Positions 17,759-25,484 of a stretch of DNA of 64,000 nucleotides are shown here, in pieces (within the stretch, counting starts at the first letter, position 1; the number at the start of each line of letters is the position of its first letter). The notes under the pieces were generated by a model, which was given only the letters and a program-made list of their open reading frames with translations, searched no databases and was not told the origin of the DNA. The position numbers and the translations under genes were made by a program. This stretch comes from Egibacteraceae bacterium (GTDB lineage Bacteria > Actinomycetota > Nitriliruptoria > Euzebyales > Egibacteraceae), in NCBI GenBank assembly GCA_030447925.1, contig JAUJNX010000001.1:736767-800766 (forward strand), read 5' to 3'.

Positions 17759-17775
17759 GTTCGATATATTTCGAA
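17759..17775. promoter_or_regulatory. AT-rich near-palindrome upstream of the MIO-lyase gene
   Basis: TTCGA (17760-17764) and TCGAA (17771-17775) flank TATATT in a strikingly AT-rich patch, 30-45 bp before the lyase start. GTTCGATATAT (17759-17769) matches 10 of 11 bases of GTTCGATAGAT at 12368. A likely operator plus promoter for the long downstream operon. Confidence 0.5.
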
Positions 17776-17804
17776 TCATCAATCGACGAGGAGCGCAGAC
17801 GCAC

Positions 17805-19442
17805 GTGGATGCCGCAGCGATCGTCCTGGACGGCCACAGCTTGTCGCCTGCGGACGTGGCCGGGCTCGCCGTCGAACCCGGGGCGCGCCCGGTCCAGCTG
17901 GAGCCGGCTGCGCGGGCGCGCATGGAACGCTCGCTGGAGGTGCGCCGGGAGCTCACAGGCAAGGGGACCCCCATCTACGGCGTCAGCACCGGGTTCGGCG
18001 ACAGCGCGGGCCGCCAGGTCGCCCCCGCCAAGACCGCCGAGCTCCAGCGCAACCTCATCCGCTACCACCTCAACGGCGCCGGCGACCCGGCCCCCGCGGA
18101 GGTCGTGCGCGCTACCGTGCTGATCCGCGCCAACTGCCTGGCACGGGGGTATTCGGGGGTGCGGCCGGAGGTCGTGGACCTGCTCGTGGGCCTGGTCGCA
18201 CACGACGTCCTGCCGCGTATCCCGCAGCTGGGTTCCCTCGGCGCCAGCGGCGACCTCATCCCCCTGTGCTACCTGGCGGCGGCCCTGGTCGGCGAGGGCG
18301 AGGTCCGCCACGGCGGGCGTAGCGTCCCCGCCGCCGAGGCGCTGAGCGCCGCCGGCCTGGCCCCCCTGGAGCTGGAGGCCAAGGAGGGCCTGGCCCTCAT
18401 CAACGGCACGTCGTTCATGTCGGCGTTCGCCGTCCTGGCGTGCGCCCGCGCGGCCGAGCTCGCCTTCGCCGCGGACCTGTGCACCGCCATGGCTTGCGAG
18501 GCGCTGCGCGGCAACCGCGGCCACTTCACCGCCTTCCTCCACGACCAGAAGCCCCACCCGGGCCAGGTGGCCAGCGCGGCGAGGATCGCGGCGCTCCTGC
18601 AGGGCTCGCAGCTCGTCGTGGATCCCAGCGCCCTCACCGACACCGGCCCGGGCGGGCCGGACTTCGGCCTGGGCTCCTACCGGCAGCTGGAGCGCCAGAT
18701 CCAGGAGCGCTACTCGGTGCGCTGCGCGCCGCACGTGACCGGTGTGCTCGTCGACACCCTGGGCTGGGCGAACGGGTGGGTCGCGACCGAGATCAACTCG
18801 GCCAACGACAACCCGCTGTTCGACCCCGCGACGGGGCTGGCCCACAGCGGCGGCAACTTCTACGGCGGGCACGTCGCCCAGGCGATGGACGCGCTCAAGG
18901 TCGCGGTCGCCAACGTGGCCGACCTCCTGGACCGTCAGCTGGAGCTGGTGGTCGACGAGAAGTTCAACAACGGCCTCACCCCCAACCTCATCCCGCGCTG
19001 GGACGACGGGGACCACGAGGCGGGGCTGCACCACGGCTACAAGGGCATGCAGATCGGTTGCTCGGCCCTGACCGCCGAGGCGCTCAAGGGGACCGTGCCG
19101 GCGTCGGTCTTCTCCCGGTCGACGGAGGCGCACAACCAGGACAAGGTCAGCCTCGGCACGATCGCGGCGCGCGACGCCCTGGCGGTGGCGGGCCTGACCG
19201 AGCGGGTGACGGCGATGCACCTGCACGCCCTCTGCCAGGCGCTCGAGCTGCGGGGCGTCGAGCAGGCGGCGCCCGCCACCCGCGCGGCCTTCGACGCCGT
19301 GCGCGCGGTGGCGCCCTTCGTGGCCGCTGACCGCCCCCTGGAGGCCGAGGTCGACGCCATCGCCCGGCTCGTCCGGGACGGCTCCCTGCGGGCCGCCACA
19401 GACCTGGAAGCGGACGACGACCCGAACGTGCAGGAGGCATGA
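17805..19442 (+). CDS. MIO-type aromatic amino acid ammonia-lyase or aminomutase
   Basis: A 545-aa member of the HAL/PAL/TAL family. The Ala-Ser-Gly triad that cyclises to the MIO electrophile is residues 147-149 (GSLGASGDL). The catalytic Tyr is at 59 (IYGVSTGFG); ALINGTSF and EINSANDNP are family motifs. The late motif HNQDKVSLG has the N-Q-D of PAL, TAL and aminomutases, not the E-D-H of histidase. The selectivity pair aligned to TAL His89-Leu90 is Tyr87-His88, matching neither TAL (HL), PAL (FL) nor histidase (SH). The reaction is therefore open: cinnamate/coumarate formation or a beta-amino acid. GTG start, GAGGAG 11 bp upstream. First gene after the AT-rich promoter. Confidence 0.85.
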   Translation: MDAAAIVLDGHSLSPADVAGLAVEPGARPVQLEPAARARMERSLEVRRELTGKGTPIYGVSTGFGDSAGRQVAPAKTAELQRNLIRYHLNGAGDPAPAEVVRATVLIRANCLARGYSGVRPEVVDLLVGLVAHDVLPRIPQLGSLGASGDLIPLCYLAAALVGEGEVRHGGRSVPAAEALSAAGLAPLELEAKEGLALINGTSFMSAFAVLACARAAELAFAADLCTAMACEALRGNRGHFTAFLHDQKPHPGQVASAARIAALLQGSQLVVDPSALTDTGPGGPDFGLGSYRQLERQIQERYSVRCAPHVTGVLVDTLGWANGWVATEINSANDNPLFDPATGLAHSGGNFYGGHVAQAMDALKVAVANVADLLDRQLELVVDEKFNNGLTPNLIPRWDDGDHEAGLHHGYKGMQIGCSALTAEALKGTVPASVFSRSTEAHNQDKVSLGTIAARDALAVAGLTERVTAMHLHALCQALELRGVEQAAPATRAAFDAVRAVAPFVAADRPLEAEVDAIARLVRDGSLRAATDLEADDDPNVQEA

Positions 19443-19444
19443 CC

Positions 19445-20752
19445 ATGGAACGCCACGAGTGGGACGCGATCGTCATCGGCGGGGGCCCCGCGGGGGCCGT
19501 CGCGGCCGCGGGGCTCGCCGCCCGCGGCCGCTCGGTGCTGGTCCTGGAGCGGGCATCCTTCCCACGCTTCCACATCGGTGAGTCGATGCTCACCTACACC
19601 GCCGCGCTCTTGGGGCGCCTCGGCGTCCTGGAGGCGGTCGAGCGCGGCGGCTTCGTCGTGAAGCGCGGCGCGGAGTTCACCAACGCCAGTGGACGCTTCA
19701 TCCGCGTGGACTTCGAGGACCAGGGCGCGGGGCGGGTGCTCACCACGTTCCAGGTGGAGCGCGCGCAGTTCGACCAGCTCCTGCTCGACCACGCACGGGC
19801 GCAGGGCGCCCAGGTCGTGGAGGGCGCGCGCGTCACCGGGGTGTGCCTGGACGGCGAGCGCATCACCGGCGTCACCTACCGCGTGGGCGACGACCTGCGC
19901 GAGGCGGGGGCCCGCTACGTGCTCGACGCGAGCGGCCGTGCCGGCGTGGTCGCCCACCAGCACCTCAAGGCGCGCGTGCAGAACGAGCGCCTGCAGATGG
20001 TGGCGGTGTTCCGTCACTACGAGAACGTCGACGAGTCCACGAACCCCGGTGTCGAGGGCGACATCCAGATCGGCAGCCACGCGGACGGCTGGGTCTGGGC
20101 CATCCCGATCCGCAGGGGCAAGCTCAGCGTCGGGGTCGTCACGCGGGCGGAGAACGTCCAGGCGTCCTCGCCAGAACGTGTCTTCGACGAGTACGCCGCC
20201 AGGATCTCGCGCATCCACCAGCGCCTCCAGGGCGCCGAGGCCGTCCTGCAGCTCAAGGGCGAGAGCGACTTCTGCTACTTCACCGAGCGGCTGGCCGGCC
20301 CGGGCTACCTCGTCGTGGGCGACGCCGGCTGCTTCGTCGACCCGGTGTTCTCCGCCGGGGTCTACCTCGGCATGGTCACCGGGATGAAGGCCGCCGAGAC
20401 CGCCGCGGCGGTCCTGGCGGGCGAGGAGGACGAGGCCGCGGCGCAGGAGCGCTACGCGCGCTTCTACAAGACCGGCTACGACTGCTACTTCCGCCTCATC
20501 TACGCCTTCTACGAGCACGACTTCAGCATCGGGCGCTACCTGCGCAGCATCGGGGAGCAGGTCGACCCCAAGTGGGTGGCCCGGCTGCTGGGCGGCGACT
20601 TCTGGAGCCGGAACAACCCGCTGGCCCAGCTGCTGCGCGGGACCCAGCGGTACGACACGTTCCAGCCGTTCGAGCGGCTGTTCGGCTGCCCGGTGTACCC
20701 GAGCCTGGACGCGCTCGAGACGCACGCCCCCAAGAGCCTCTCGGGCTCCTGA
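19445..20752 (+). CDS. Flavin-dependent halogenase-like oxidoreductase
   Basis: A 435-aa FAD enzyme of the tryptophan-halogenase superfamily. Features: GGGPAGA FAD loop, FPRFHIGES as in phenol/pyrrole halogenases, Lys73 (VVKRGAEF), the halogenase W-x-W-x-I-P motif as WVWAIP (216-221), and F-x-P-x-S-x-G as FVDPVFSAG (297-305). These fit a variant-B halogenase, though related reductases can keep parts of them. It needs FADH2, which the flavin reductase at 24.1 kb could supply. Start: AGGAGG is 7 bp before ATG 19445; the ATG at 19439, overlapping the lyase stop, is too close. Confidence 0.75.
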   Translation: MERHEWDAIVIGGGPAGAVAAAGLAARGRSVLVLERASFPRFHIGESMLTYTAALLGRLGVLEAVERGGFVVKRGAEFTNASGRFIRVDFEDQGAGRVLTTFQVERAQFDQLLLDHARAQGAQVVEGARVTGVCLDGERITGVTYRVGDDLREAGARYVLDASGRAGVVAHQHLKARVQNERLQMVAVFRHYENVDESTNPGVEGDIQIGSHADGWVWAIPIRRGKLSVGVVTRAENVQASSPERVFDEYAARISRIHQRLQGAEAVLQLKGESDFCYFTERLAGPGYLVVGDAGCFVDPVFSAGVYLGMVTGMKAAETAAAVLAGEEDEAAAQERYARFYKTGYDCYFRLIYAFYEHDFSIGRYLRSIGEQVDPKWVARLLGGDFWSRNNPLAQLLRGTQRYDTFQPFERLFGCPVYPSLDALETHAPKSLSGS

Positions 20753-20757
20753 GCGCC

Positions 20758-22050
20758 ATGGACGACAGCGGGAACCTGGAGGCGCTGGTCGCGTTCGTCC
20801 CGGCGCTGCTGGCGGTGCTGCTGGTGGCCCGCCTGTGCGGTGCCGCCGCGGAGCGCCTGGGCCAGCCGCGGGTCGTCGGCGAGATGGTCGCCGGGGTCCT
20901 GCTCGGCCCGTCCGTGCTGGGGGCGCTGGCGCCCGCGGCGGCCGACCGGCTGTTCACCGCCGACGTGCGCCAGATCCTCTACGTGCTCAGCACCGTCGGC
21001 CTGACCCTGTACATGCTGCTCGTCGGGCTGGAGGTGCGCCACGGGGGCGTGCCCCCGGCGCTGCTGCGGCGCGCCGGGGTCGTCGCCGCGGCGGGCATCG
21101 TCCCGGTGTTCCTCCTGGGCCTGGGCGCGGGGTTCCTCCTGGCCCCGTCGCTGTCGCTGCCCGACGTGCCCCCCGGCATCTTCGCGCTGTTCCTCGCCTG
21201 CGCGCTGTCGGTCACCGCGTTCCCGATGCTCGCCCGGGTGCTGGGGGACGAGGGCATCGCCGGCACCCGGCTGGGGACGCTGGTCCTGCTGGCGGCCGCC
21301 GGGGACGACGTGGTGGCCTGGTGCTTCCTCGCCCTGGTCACGGCCCTGGTCGGTGCGGGCAGCGGCACGGCGGTGGGCGCCACGCTCGGCGGGGGCGTCG
21401 CACTGGCGGCGCTCATGGTCGGCCCCGTCCGGTGGGCGCTGCGGCCGCTGGGCGCCCGCGCGGCCCGCGCGGGCCAGGTCGACCAGTCGGCGCTGGCCGC
21501 GGTGGTCCTGCTCGTCCTCGCGACCGCCTGGCTGGCCGAGGTCGTCGGCATCCACGCGGTGTTCGGTGGGTTCGTGGCCGGGCTGGCCCTGCCCACCGAT
21601 GAGACCTTCCGGACGGACCTGCGGCGGCGGCTCCTCGACGTCGTCGTGGTGCTGCTCGTGCCCCTGTTCTTTGCCCATACCGGGCTCAGCACCCGCATCG
21701 ACGGGTTGACGTCGCCGCAGTTGCTGGTGCCGCTGCTGCTCCTGCTCGCGATCGCTTGCCTCGGCAAGTACGGCGGCTGCGCGTTGGCCGCCAGGGCGGT
21801 CGGCCACGACTGGCGCGAGGCGGCAGCGATCGGGGCGCTCATGAACGCCCGGGGCCTCATGGAGCTCATCATCCTCGACGTCGGCCTGTCCTACGGACTG
21901 ATCTCGCAGGACGTCTTCTCGCTGCTCGTGGTGATGGCCGTGGTCACGACCGCGGGCGCGGTACCCGCCTTCCGCCTGGCCCTGCCCGGGGGCTCCGCGC
22001 CCGCCCTGGCGCCCGCGGGCGCCGACCCGCTGCAGGAGGCAGTGCGATGA
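20758..22050 (+). CDS. CPA2-type cation/proton antiporter
   Basis: A 430-aa membrane protein with ~12 hydrophobic segments and the Kef/NapA architecture (GQPRVVGEMVAGVLLGPS; LACALSVTAFPMLARVL). Asp183-Asp184 (AAGDDVVAW) is the two-aspartate site seen in electrogenic family members. There is no cytosolic TrkA-N domain. It sits 5 bp after the halogenase and overlaps the next gene by 4 bp. Its presence in the middle of a biosynthetic operon suggests pH/ion homeostasis, self-protection or product transport; the sequence does not decide. Confidence 0.85.
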   Translation: MDDSGNLEALVAFVPALLAVLLVARLCGAAAERLGQPRVVGEMVAGVLLGPSVLGALAPAAADRLFTADVRQILYVLSTVGLTLYMLLVGLEVRHGGVPPALLRRAGVVAAAGIVPVFLLGLGAGFLLAPSLSLPDVPPGIFALFLACALSVTAFPMLARVLGDEGIAGTRLGTLVLLAAAGDDVVAWCFLALVTALVGAGSGTAVGATLGGGVALAALMVGPVRWALRPLGARAARAGQVDQSALAAVVLLVLATAWLAEVVGIHAVFGGFVAGLALPTDETFRTDLRRRLLDVVVVLLVPLFFAHTGLSTRIDGLTSPQLLVPLLLLLAIACLGKYGGCALAARAVGHDWREAAAIGALMNARGLMELIILDVGLSYGLISQDVFSLLVVMAVVTTAGAVPAFRLALPGGSAPALAPAGADPLQEAVR

Positions 22051-23234
22051 CCCTCCCCACCGACACCGACTGCGTGCTGGTCGGCGGCAACCCCGCCGCG
22101 CTGCTGCTCGCGCTCCTGCTCGCCCGGGGTGGGCGCCGCGTGCACGTGCTGGAGCGGCAGGAGCGCTTCGGGCTCTCGCCCGCCGGGATCGTGCTGCAGC
22201 CGGGCACGCTCCAGATCCTCGACGAGCTGGGCGTCCTCGACGAGGTCCGCCTGCGCTCCGCCCCGCTGCGGGGTATCGAGGAGTACGGGCCGTCCGGCCT
22301 GCTCCTGCACCGGGACTACGCCGAGATCCCGGGCGCGCCCGTGGACGTGGCGCTGGTCACGCCCCTGTCGGTCCTCCGCGCCACGCTGCTGCGCAAGGTC
22401 GAGCAGCAGCCGCTGGTGCGGGTGCACATGGGCGCCGAGGTCCATGACCTCCCCTCGCGTCGCGGGCGCTTCGCCGTGCGGGTGCGCTCCGGGCGGGACG
22501 GGGAGCTGGAGTTCCTGCCCCGGGTCGTCGTCGCCGCCGACGGCAAGTTCTCCACGACGCGGACCAGGGCGGGCATCGAGGTGCGGGTCGACGAGTTCGA
22601 GCACCAGCACCTGGTCCTGCGGGCTCCGCGTCCGGGGGGCTGGCCCGACCGCATGCGCGCCTACACCGGCGGGCGGTTCCTGTTCACCACGCCCGGCGCC
22701 GACGGCAGGCTGCACCTGTTCTGGCTGCTCGCCCCGGCCGCGATCGCCGCGCTCCAGCAGGAGGGCCCGCCCGCGCTGGCCGCAGGCGTCGCGGCCCTGG
22801 AGCCCGCGCTCGCACCGGTGGTCCAGGACCCGGCACAGCTCCAGGTGACGGCGGTGGTGCGCTACCACACCGTGCGCCCGACGACCTGGCAGCGCGGCAA
22901 CGTCGTCCTGCTGGGCGACGCCGCCCACGGGGTGCACTCCTTCGGGGGGCAGGGGATGAACCTGGCCCTGCAGGACGCCACGCTGCTGGCGGAGGTCGTC
23001 GAGCGGGCGTTGGCGAGCGCGGAGGTCGAGGTCCTCGGGCGCTTCGAGACGATGCGCCGGCGGTACGTGGAGCAGCTGCAGGACCGCCAGCAGTGGGCGG
23101 TGCGCCACACTTTGGAGGGTGGCGCCGCGTCCGCGGGCATCTACGGCCCGGCCTGGGACGACCTCGCACTGGGGCAGCCCGAACTGCGCCCCTGGACGCT
23201 GGGGGTATCGGAGCGTGCCGGGTGGAGCCACTGA
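22047..23234 (+). CDS. FAD-dependent monooxygenase (PHBH/UbiH type)
   Basis: A 395-aa class A flavoprotein monooxygenase-like protein. The N-terminal FAD loop is altered: GGNPAA (13-18) instead of G-x-G-x-x-G. The middle DG motif (VVVAADGKFST) and the ribityl-binding GD motif (LLGDAAHGVHSFGGQGMNLA) are intact. Substrates of the family are mostly phenols, so ring hydroxylation of a tyrosine-derived intermediate is a reasonable guess. ATGA overlap with the antiporter gene; TGATG overlap with the next. Confidence 0.8.
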   Translation: MTLPTDTDCVLVGGNPAALLLALLLARGGRRVHVLERQERFGLSPAGIVLQPGTLQILDELGVLDEVRLRSAPLRGIEEYGPSGLLLHRDYAEIPGAPVDVALVTPLSVLRATLLRKVEQQPLVRVHMGAEVHDLPSRRGRFAVRVRSGRDGELEFLPRVVVAADGKFSTTRTRAGIEVRVDEFEHQHLVLRAPRPGGWPDRMRAYTGGRFLFTTPGADGRLHLFWLLAPAAIAALQQEGPPALAAGVAALEPALAPVVQDPAQLQVTAVVRYHTVRPTTWQRGNVVLLGDAAHGVHSFGGQGMNLALQDATLLAEVVERALASAEVEVLGRFETMRRRYVEQLQDRQQWAVRHTLEGGAASAGIYGPAWDDLALGQPELRPWTLGVSERAGWSH

Positions 23235-24091
23235 TGGCGGCCAGGAGCGTCGGCATCGTCGGTGCCGGGCTGATCGGCACCTCCATCGGCCTCGCGCTGT
23301 CCCGCCAGGGCGTCGATGTCGTCCTGGCCGACCGCGACCAGGAGCGCGCCCGCATCGCCGGCGCCCTCGGAGCCGGCCGCGCCTGGACGCGCGACGACGT
23401 GCCCCGGCACGTCGTCCTGGCGGTGCCGCCGGGCGCCGTCGCGGCGGAGCTGCGCCGAAGGCAGCGCACGACGCCGGGCGCGGTCTTCACCGACACCGCC
23501 TCGGTCAAGCGCCGCCCTCAGGAGGAGGCCGCGCAGCTGGGCTGCGACCTGGACAGCTTCTGCGGCGGGCACCCGATCGCCGGGCGCGAGCTCAGCGGGC
23601 CGACCGCCGCCTCCGCTGACCTGTTCCGCGACCGGCCCTGGGTGCTCACCCCCGCGGGGGCCACCTCGACACGCGCGCGTGACGAGGCCGCATGGGTCGC
23701 CACGGCCTGCGGGGCGAGACCCGTCGTCATGGACCCCTCCGACCACGACGTGGCGCTCGGACTGGTGAGCCACGTCCCCCAGCTGCTGTCCAGCCTGCTG
23801 GCCGCGCGCATGGTCGACCTGCCCGACGACGTCCTGCGGCTCGCCGGGACGGGGCTGCACGACACGACTCGACTCGCCGGGTCTGACCCCGCCCTGTGGG
23901 ACGACATCGTGCGCGCCAACGCCGAGATCATCCTCGACGTCGTCCAGGCGCTGGCCGGCGACCTGGAGGACCTGCGCCTGGCCCTGGCGGCCGACCACGG
24001 CGAGCGCATCCTCGCCCTGCTGCGCGCGGGCAACGACGGCCGGACGCGGTTGCTGCGCAGCCGGGCCGGGGCCGAGCCGGTGCCGACGTGA
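23234..24091 (+). CDS. Prephenate/arogenate dehydrogenase
   Basis: A 285-aa TyrA-type enzyme: NAD(P) loop VGAGLIGTS (9-17), TDTASVK, catalytic His113 in GGHPIAGRELSGP and SDHDVALGLVSHVPQ. It would oxidatively decarboxylate prephenate or arogenate to 4-hydroxyphenylpyruvate or tyrosine. No ACT domain follows, so feedback inhibition by tyrosine may be absent. GGTGGAG lies 6 bp before the ATG. As a cluster copy beside the MIO enzyme, it probably boosts tyrosine supply (inference). Confidence 0.85.
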   Translation: MAARSVGIVGAGLIGTSIGLALSRQGVDVVLADRDQERARIAGALGAGRAWTRDDVPRHVVLAVPPGAVAAELRRRQRTTPGAVFTDTASVKRRPQEEAAQLGCDLDSFCGGHPIAGRELSGPTAASADLFRDRPWVLTPAGATSTRARDEAAWVATACGARPVVMDPSDHDVALGLVSHVPQLLSSLLAARMVDLPDDVLRLAGTGLHDTTRLAGSDPALWDDIVRANAEIILDVVQALAGDLEDLRLALAADHGERILALLRAGNDGRTRLLRSRAGAEPVPT

Positions 24092-24606
24092 ACGGGTCGA
24101 TCACCCCGCAGGCGTTCCGCGACACGCTCAGCCACTACCCCAGCGGTGTGACGGTGATGGCGACAGCGGTGGACGGCCTCTTGCACGGCATGACCGCCAG
24201 TTCGTTCACCTCGCTGTCGCTGGACCCGCTGCGCATCCTCGTGTGCGTGGCCCACCGGACCGGCCTGCACGCCCTGGTCCTGCGCTCGCGGACCTTCGCG
24301 CTCACATTCCTGACCGAGGACCAGGAGGCGGCGTCGCGCTGGTTCGCCTCGCCGCAGCGCGCCGGCGGGGCGGCGCAGTTCCGGGACCACCCGTGGCGGC
24401 CCGCCCCCGTCACCGGCTCCCCGGTGCTGGTCGACGGTAGCGCGTTCGTCGACTGCCGCTTGGCCGACGTCCACCGCCAGGGCGACCACTCGATCTTCGT
24501 GGGAGCGGTGGTGGCGCTCGGCGAGCTGACCGGGCACGACCGCCCCCCGCTCATCCACTACCGCCGCGACTACCGCCAGCTGCGCGCTGCGGAGGCGGCG
24601 ACGTGA
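24088..24606 (+). CDS. Flavin reductase (HpaC/DIM6-NTAB family)
   Basis: A 172-aa FMN/FAD-binding split-barrel: FRDTLSHYPSGVTVMAT and GMTASSFTSLSLDPLRILVCV are the family hallmarks. It makes free FADH2 or FMNH2 from NAD(P)H for two-component oxygenases and halogenases. The natural partner in this operon is the halogenase-like enzyme; the LLM protein is another candidate. GTGA overlaps on both sides. Confidence 0.9.
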   Translation: MNGSITPQAFRDTLSHYPSGVTVMATAVDGLLHGMTASSFTSLSLDPLRILVCVAHRTGLHALVLRSRTFALTFLTEDQEAASRWFASPQRAGGAAQFRDHPWRPAPVTGSPVLVDGSAFVDCRLADVHRQGDHSIFVGAVVALGELTGHDRPPLIHYRRDYRQLRAAEAAT

Positions 24607-25484
24607 GCGCCATCAGGGTGGGCGTGAAGGGCGGGAACTTCGGGGCGGACGCGGCCCGGCTGCTCGAGGTCGCGGAGCGTGCCGACGCGGCCGGCTTCGA
24701 CTCGATCTGGTTCACGGACCGGCTCGTCACCCCGGAGCGCGTGGCGGTGCCCTACCCCTACAGCCCGTCCGGGGTCGTGCCCTGGCAGCCCACCACCCCG
24801 TTCGTGGACGCCGTGGTGGCGATGGCGATGGCCGCGGCCAGGACCGTGCGCATCACCGTCGCGTCGGGCGTCCTCGTCGCCCCCCTGCGCGAGCCCGTCG
24901 CGTTGGCCAAGCAGGTGGCCAGCCTGGCCGCGCTGTGCCCCGGGCGCGTGGTCCTGGGCATCGGCGCGGGCTGGCTGCGCGAGGAGTTCGAGCTCCTCGA
25001 GCTGTCCTACGAGGACCGCGGCGCGCGCACCGAGGAGATGGTGCGCGTACTGCGGGCGCTGTGGCGGGGCAGCCCCCCGCCGCTCCCGGGCGACCGGTTC
25101 GCGCTGCCCGAGGGGGTCCACCAGTACCCCGTCCCTCCGCGTCCCGTCCCCGTCCTGGTCGGCGGTGGGTCCGCGCCCGCGCTGCGCCGCGCGGGCAGCG
25201 CGGGGGACGGCTGGTACGGCCTCGCGTCCGTCGACGACCTGGACGTCTCCGCGGTCGCGCGCACCGTCGATGCCGTGCGGCTCCACGCCCGCGCGGCCGG
25301 GCGGACCGGGGCCGACCTGCACCTGGTGCTGCGTGTCGCCGGGCCCGCGGCGGAGGTCGCCCGCCGCGTCCCCGACCTGCGCGAGGCCGGTATCACCGAG
25401 GTCGTGGTGGACGTCGACTGGGACGGTCCGGGCGAGCCGGAGCGGACGCTGGAGGGGCTGCGGCGGGCGGGGGGAGCCCCGTGA
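24603..25484 (+). CDS. LLM-class (luciferase-like, probably F420-dependent) oxidoreductase
   Basis: A 293-aa TIM-barrel LLM protein: AERADAAGFDSIWFTDR, LGIGAGWLREEFELLELSYEDRG in short (GIGAGW-x-x-EEF, then ED-RG), and PVLVGGGSAPALRRAG. The GIGAGW plus E-F pattern is typical of actinobacterial F420-dependent enzymes, but an FMNH2-dependent monooxygenase is possible given the adjacent flavin reductase. Overlaps both neighbours by 4 bp. Confidence 0.8.
   Translation: MSAIRVGVKGGNFGADAARLLEVAERADAAGFDSIWFTDRLVTPERVAVPYPYSPSGVVPWQPTTPFVDAVVAMAMAAARTVRITVASGVLVAPLREPVALAKQVASLAALCPGRVVLGIGAGWLREEFELLELSYEDRGARTEEMVRVLRALWRGSPPPLPGDRFALPEGVHQYPVPPRPVPVLVGGGSAPALRRAGSAGDGWYGLASVDDLDVSAVARTVDAVRLHARAAGRTGADLHLVLRVAGPAAEVARRVPDLREAGITEVVVDVDWDGPGEPERTLEGLRRAGGAP

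Noticed and set aside
17805..19442. MIO enzyme as ordinary histidine ammonia-lyase (hutH)
   Set aside because: No hutU/hutI/hutG neighbours, the late motif is N-Q-D rather than E-D-H, and the selectivity pair is Tyr-His instead of Ser-His.
24570..25322. Long minus-strand open frame opposite the LLM gene
   Set aside because: Composition is Gly/Arg/His-rich with no domain; it is a GC-driven shadow of the plus-strand gene, as are many others in the window.
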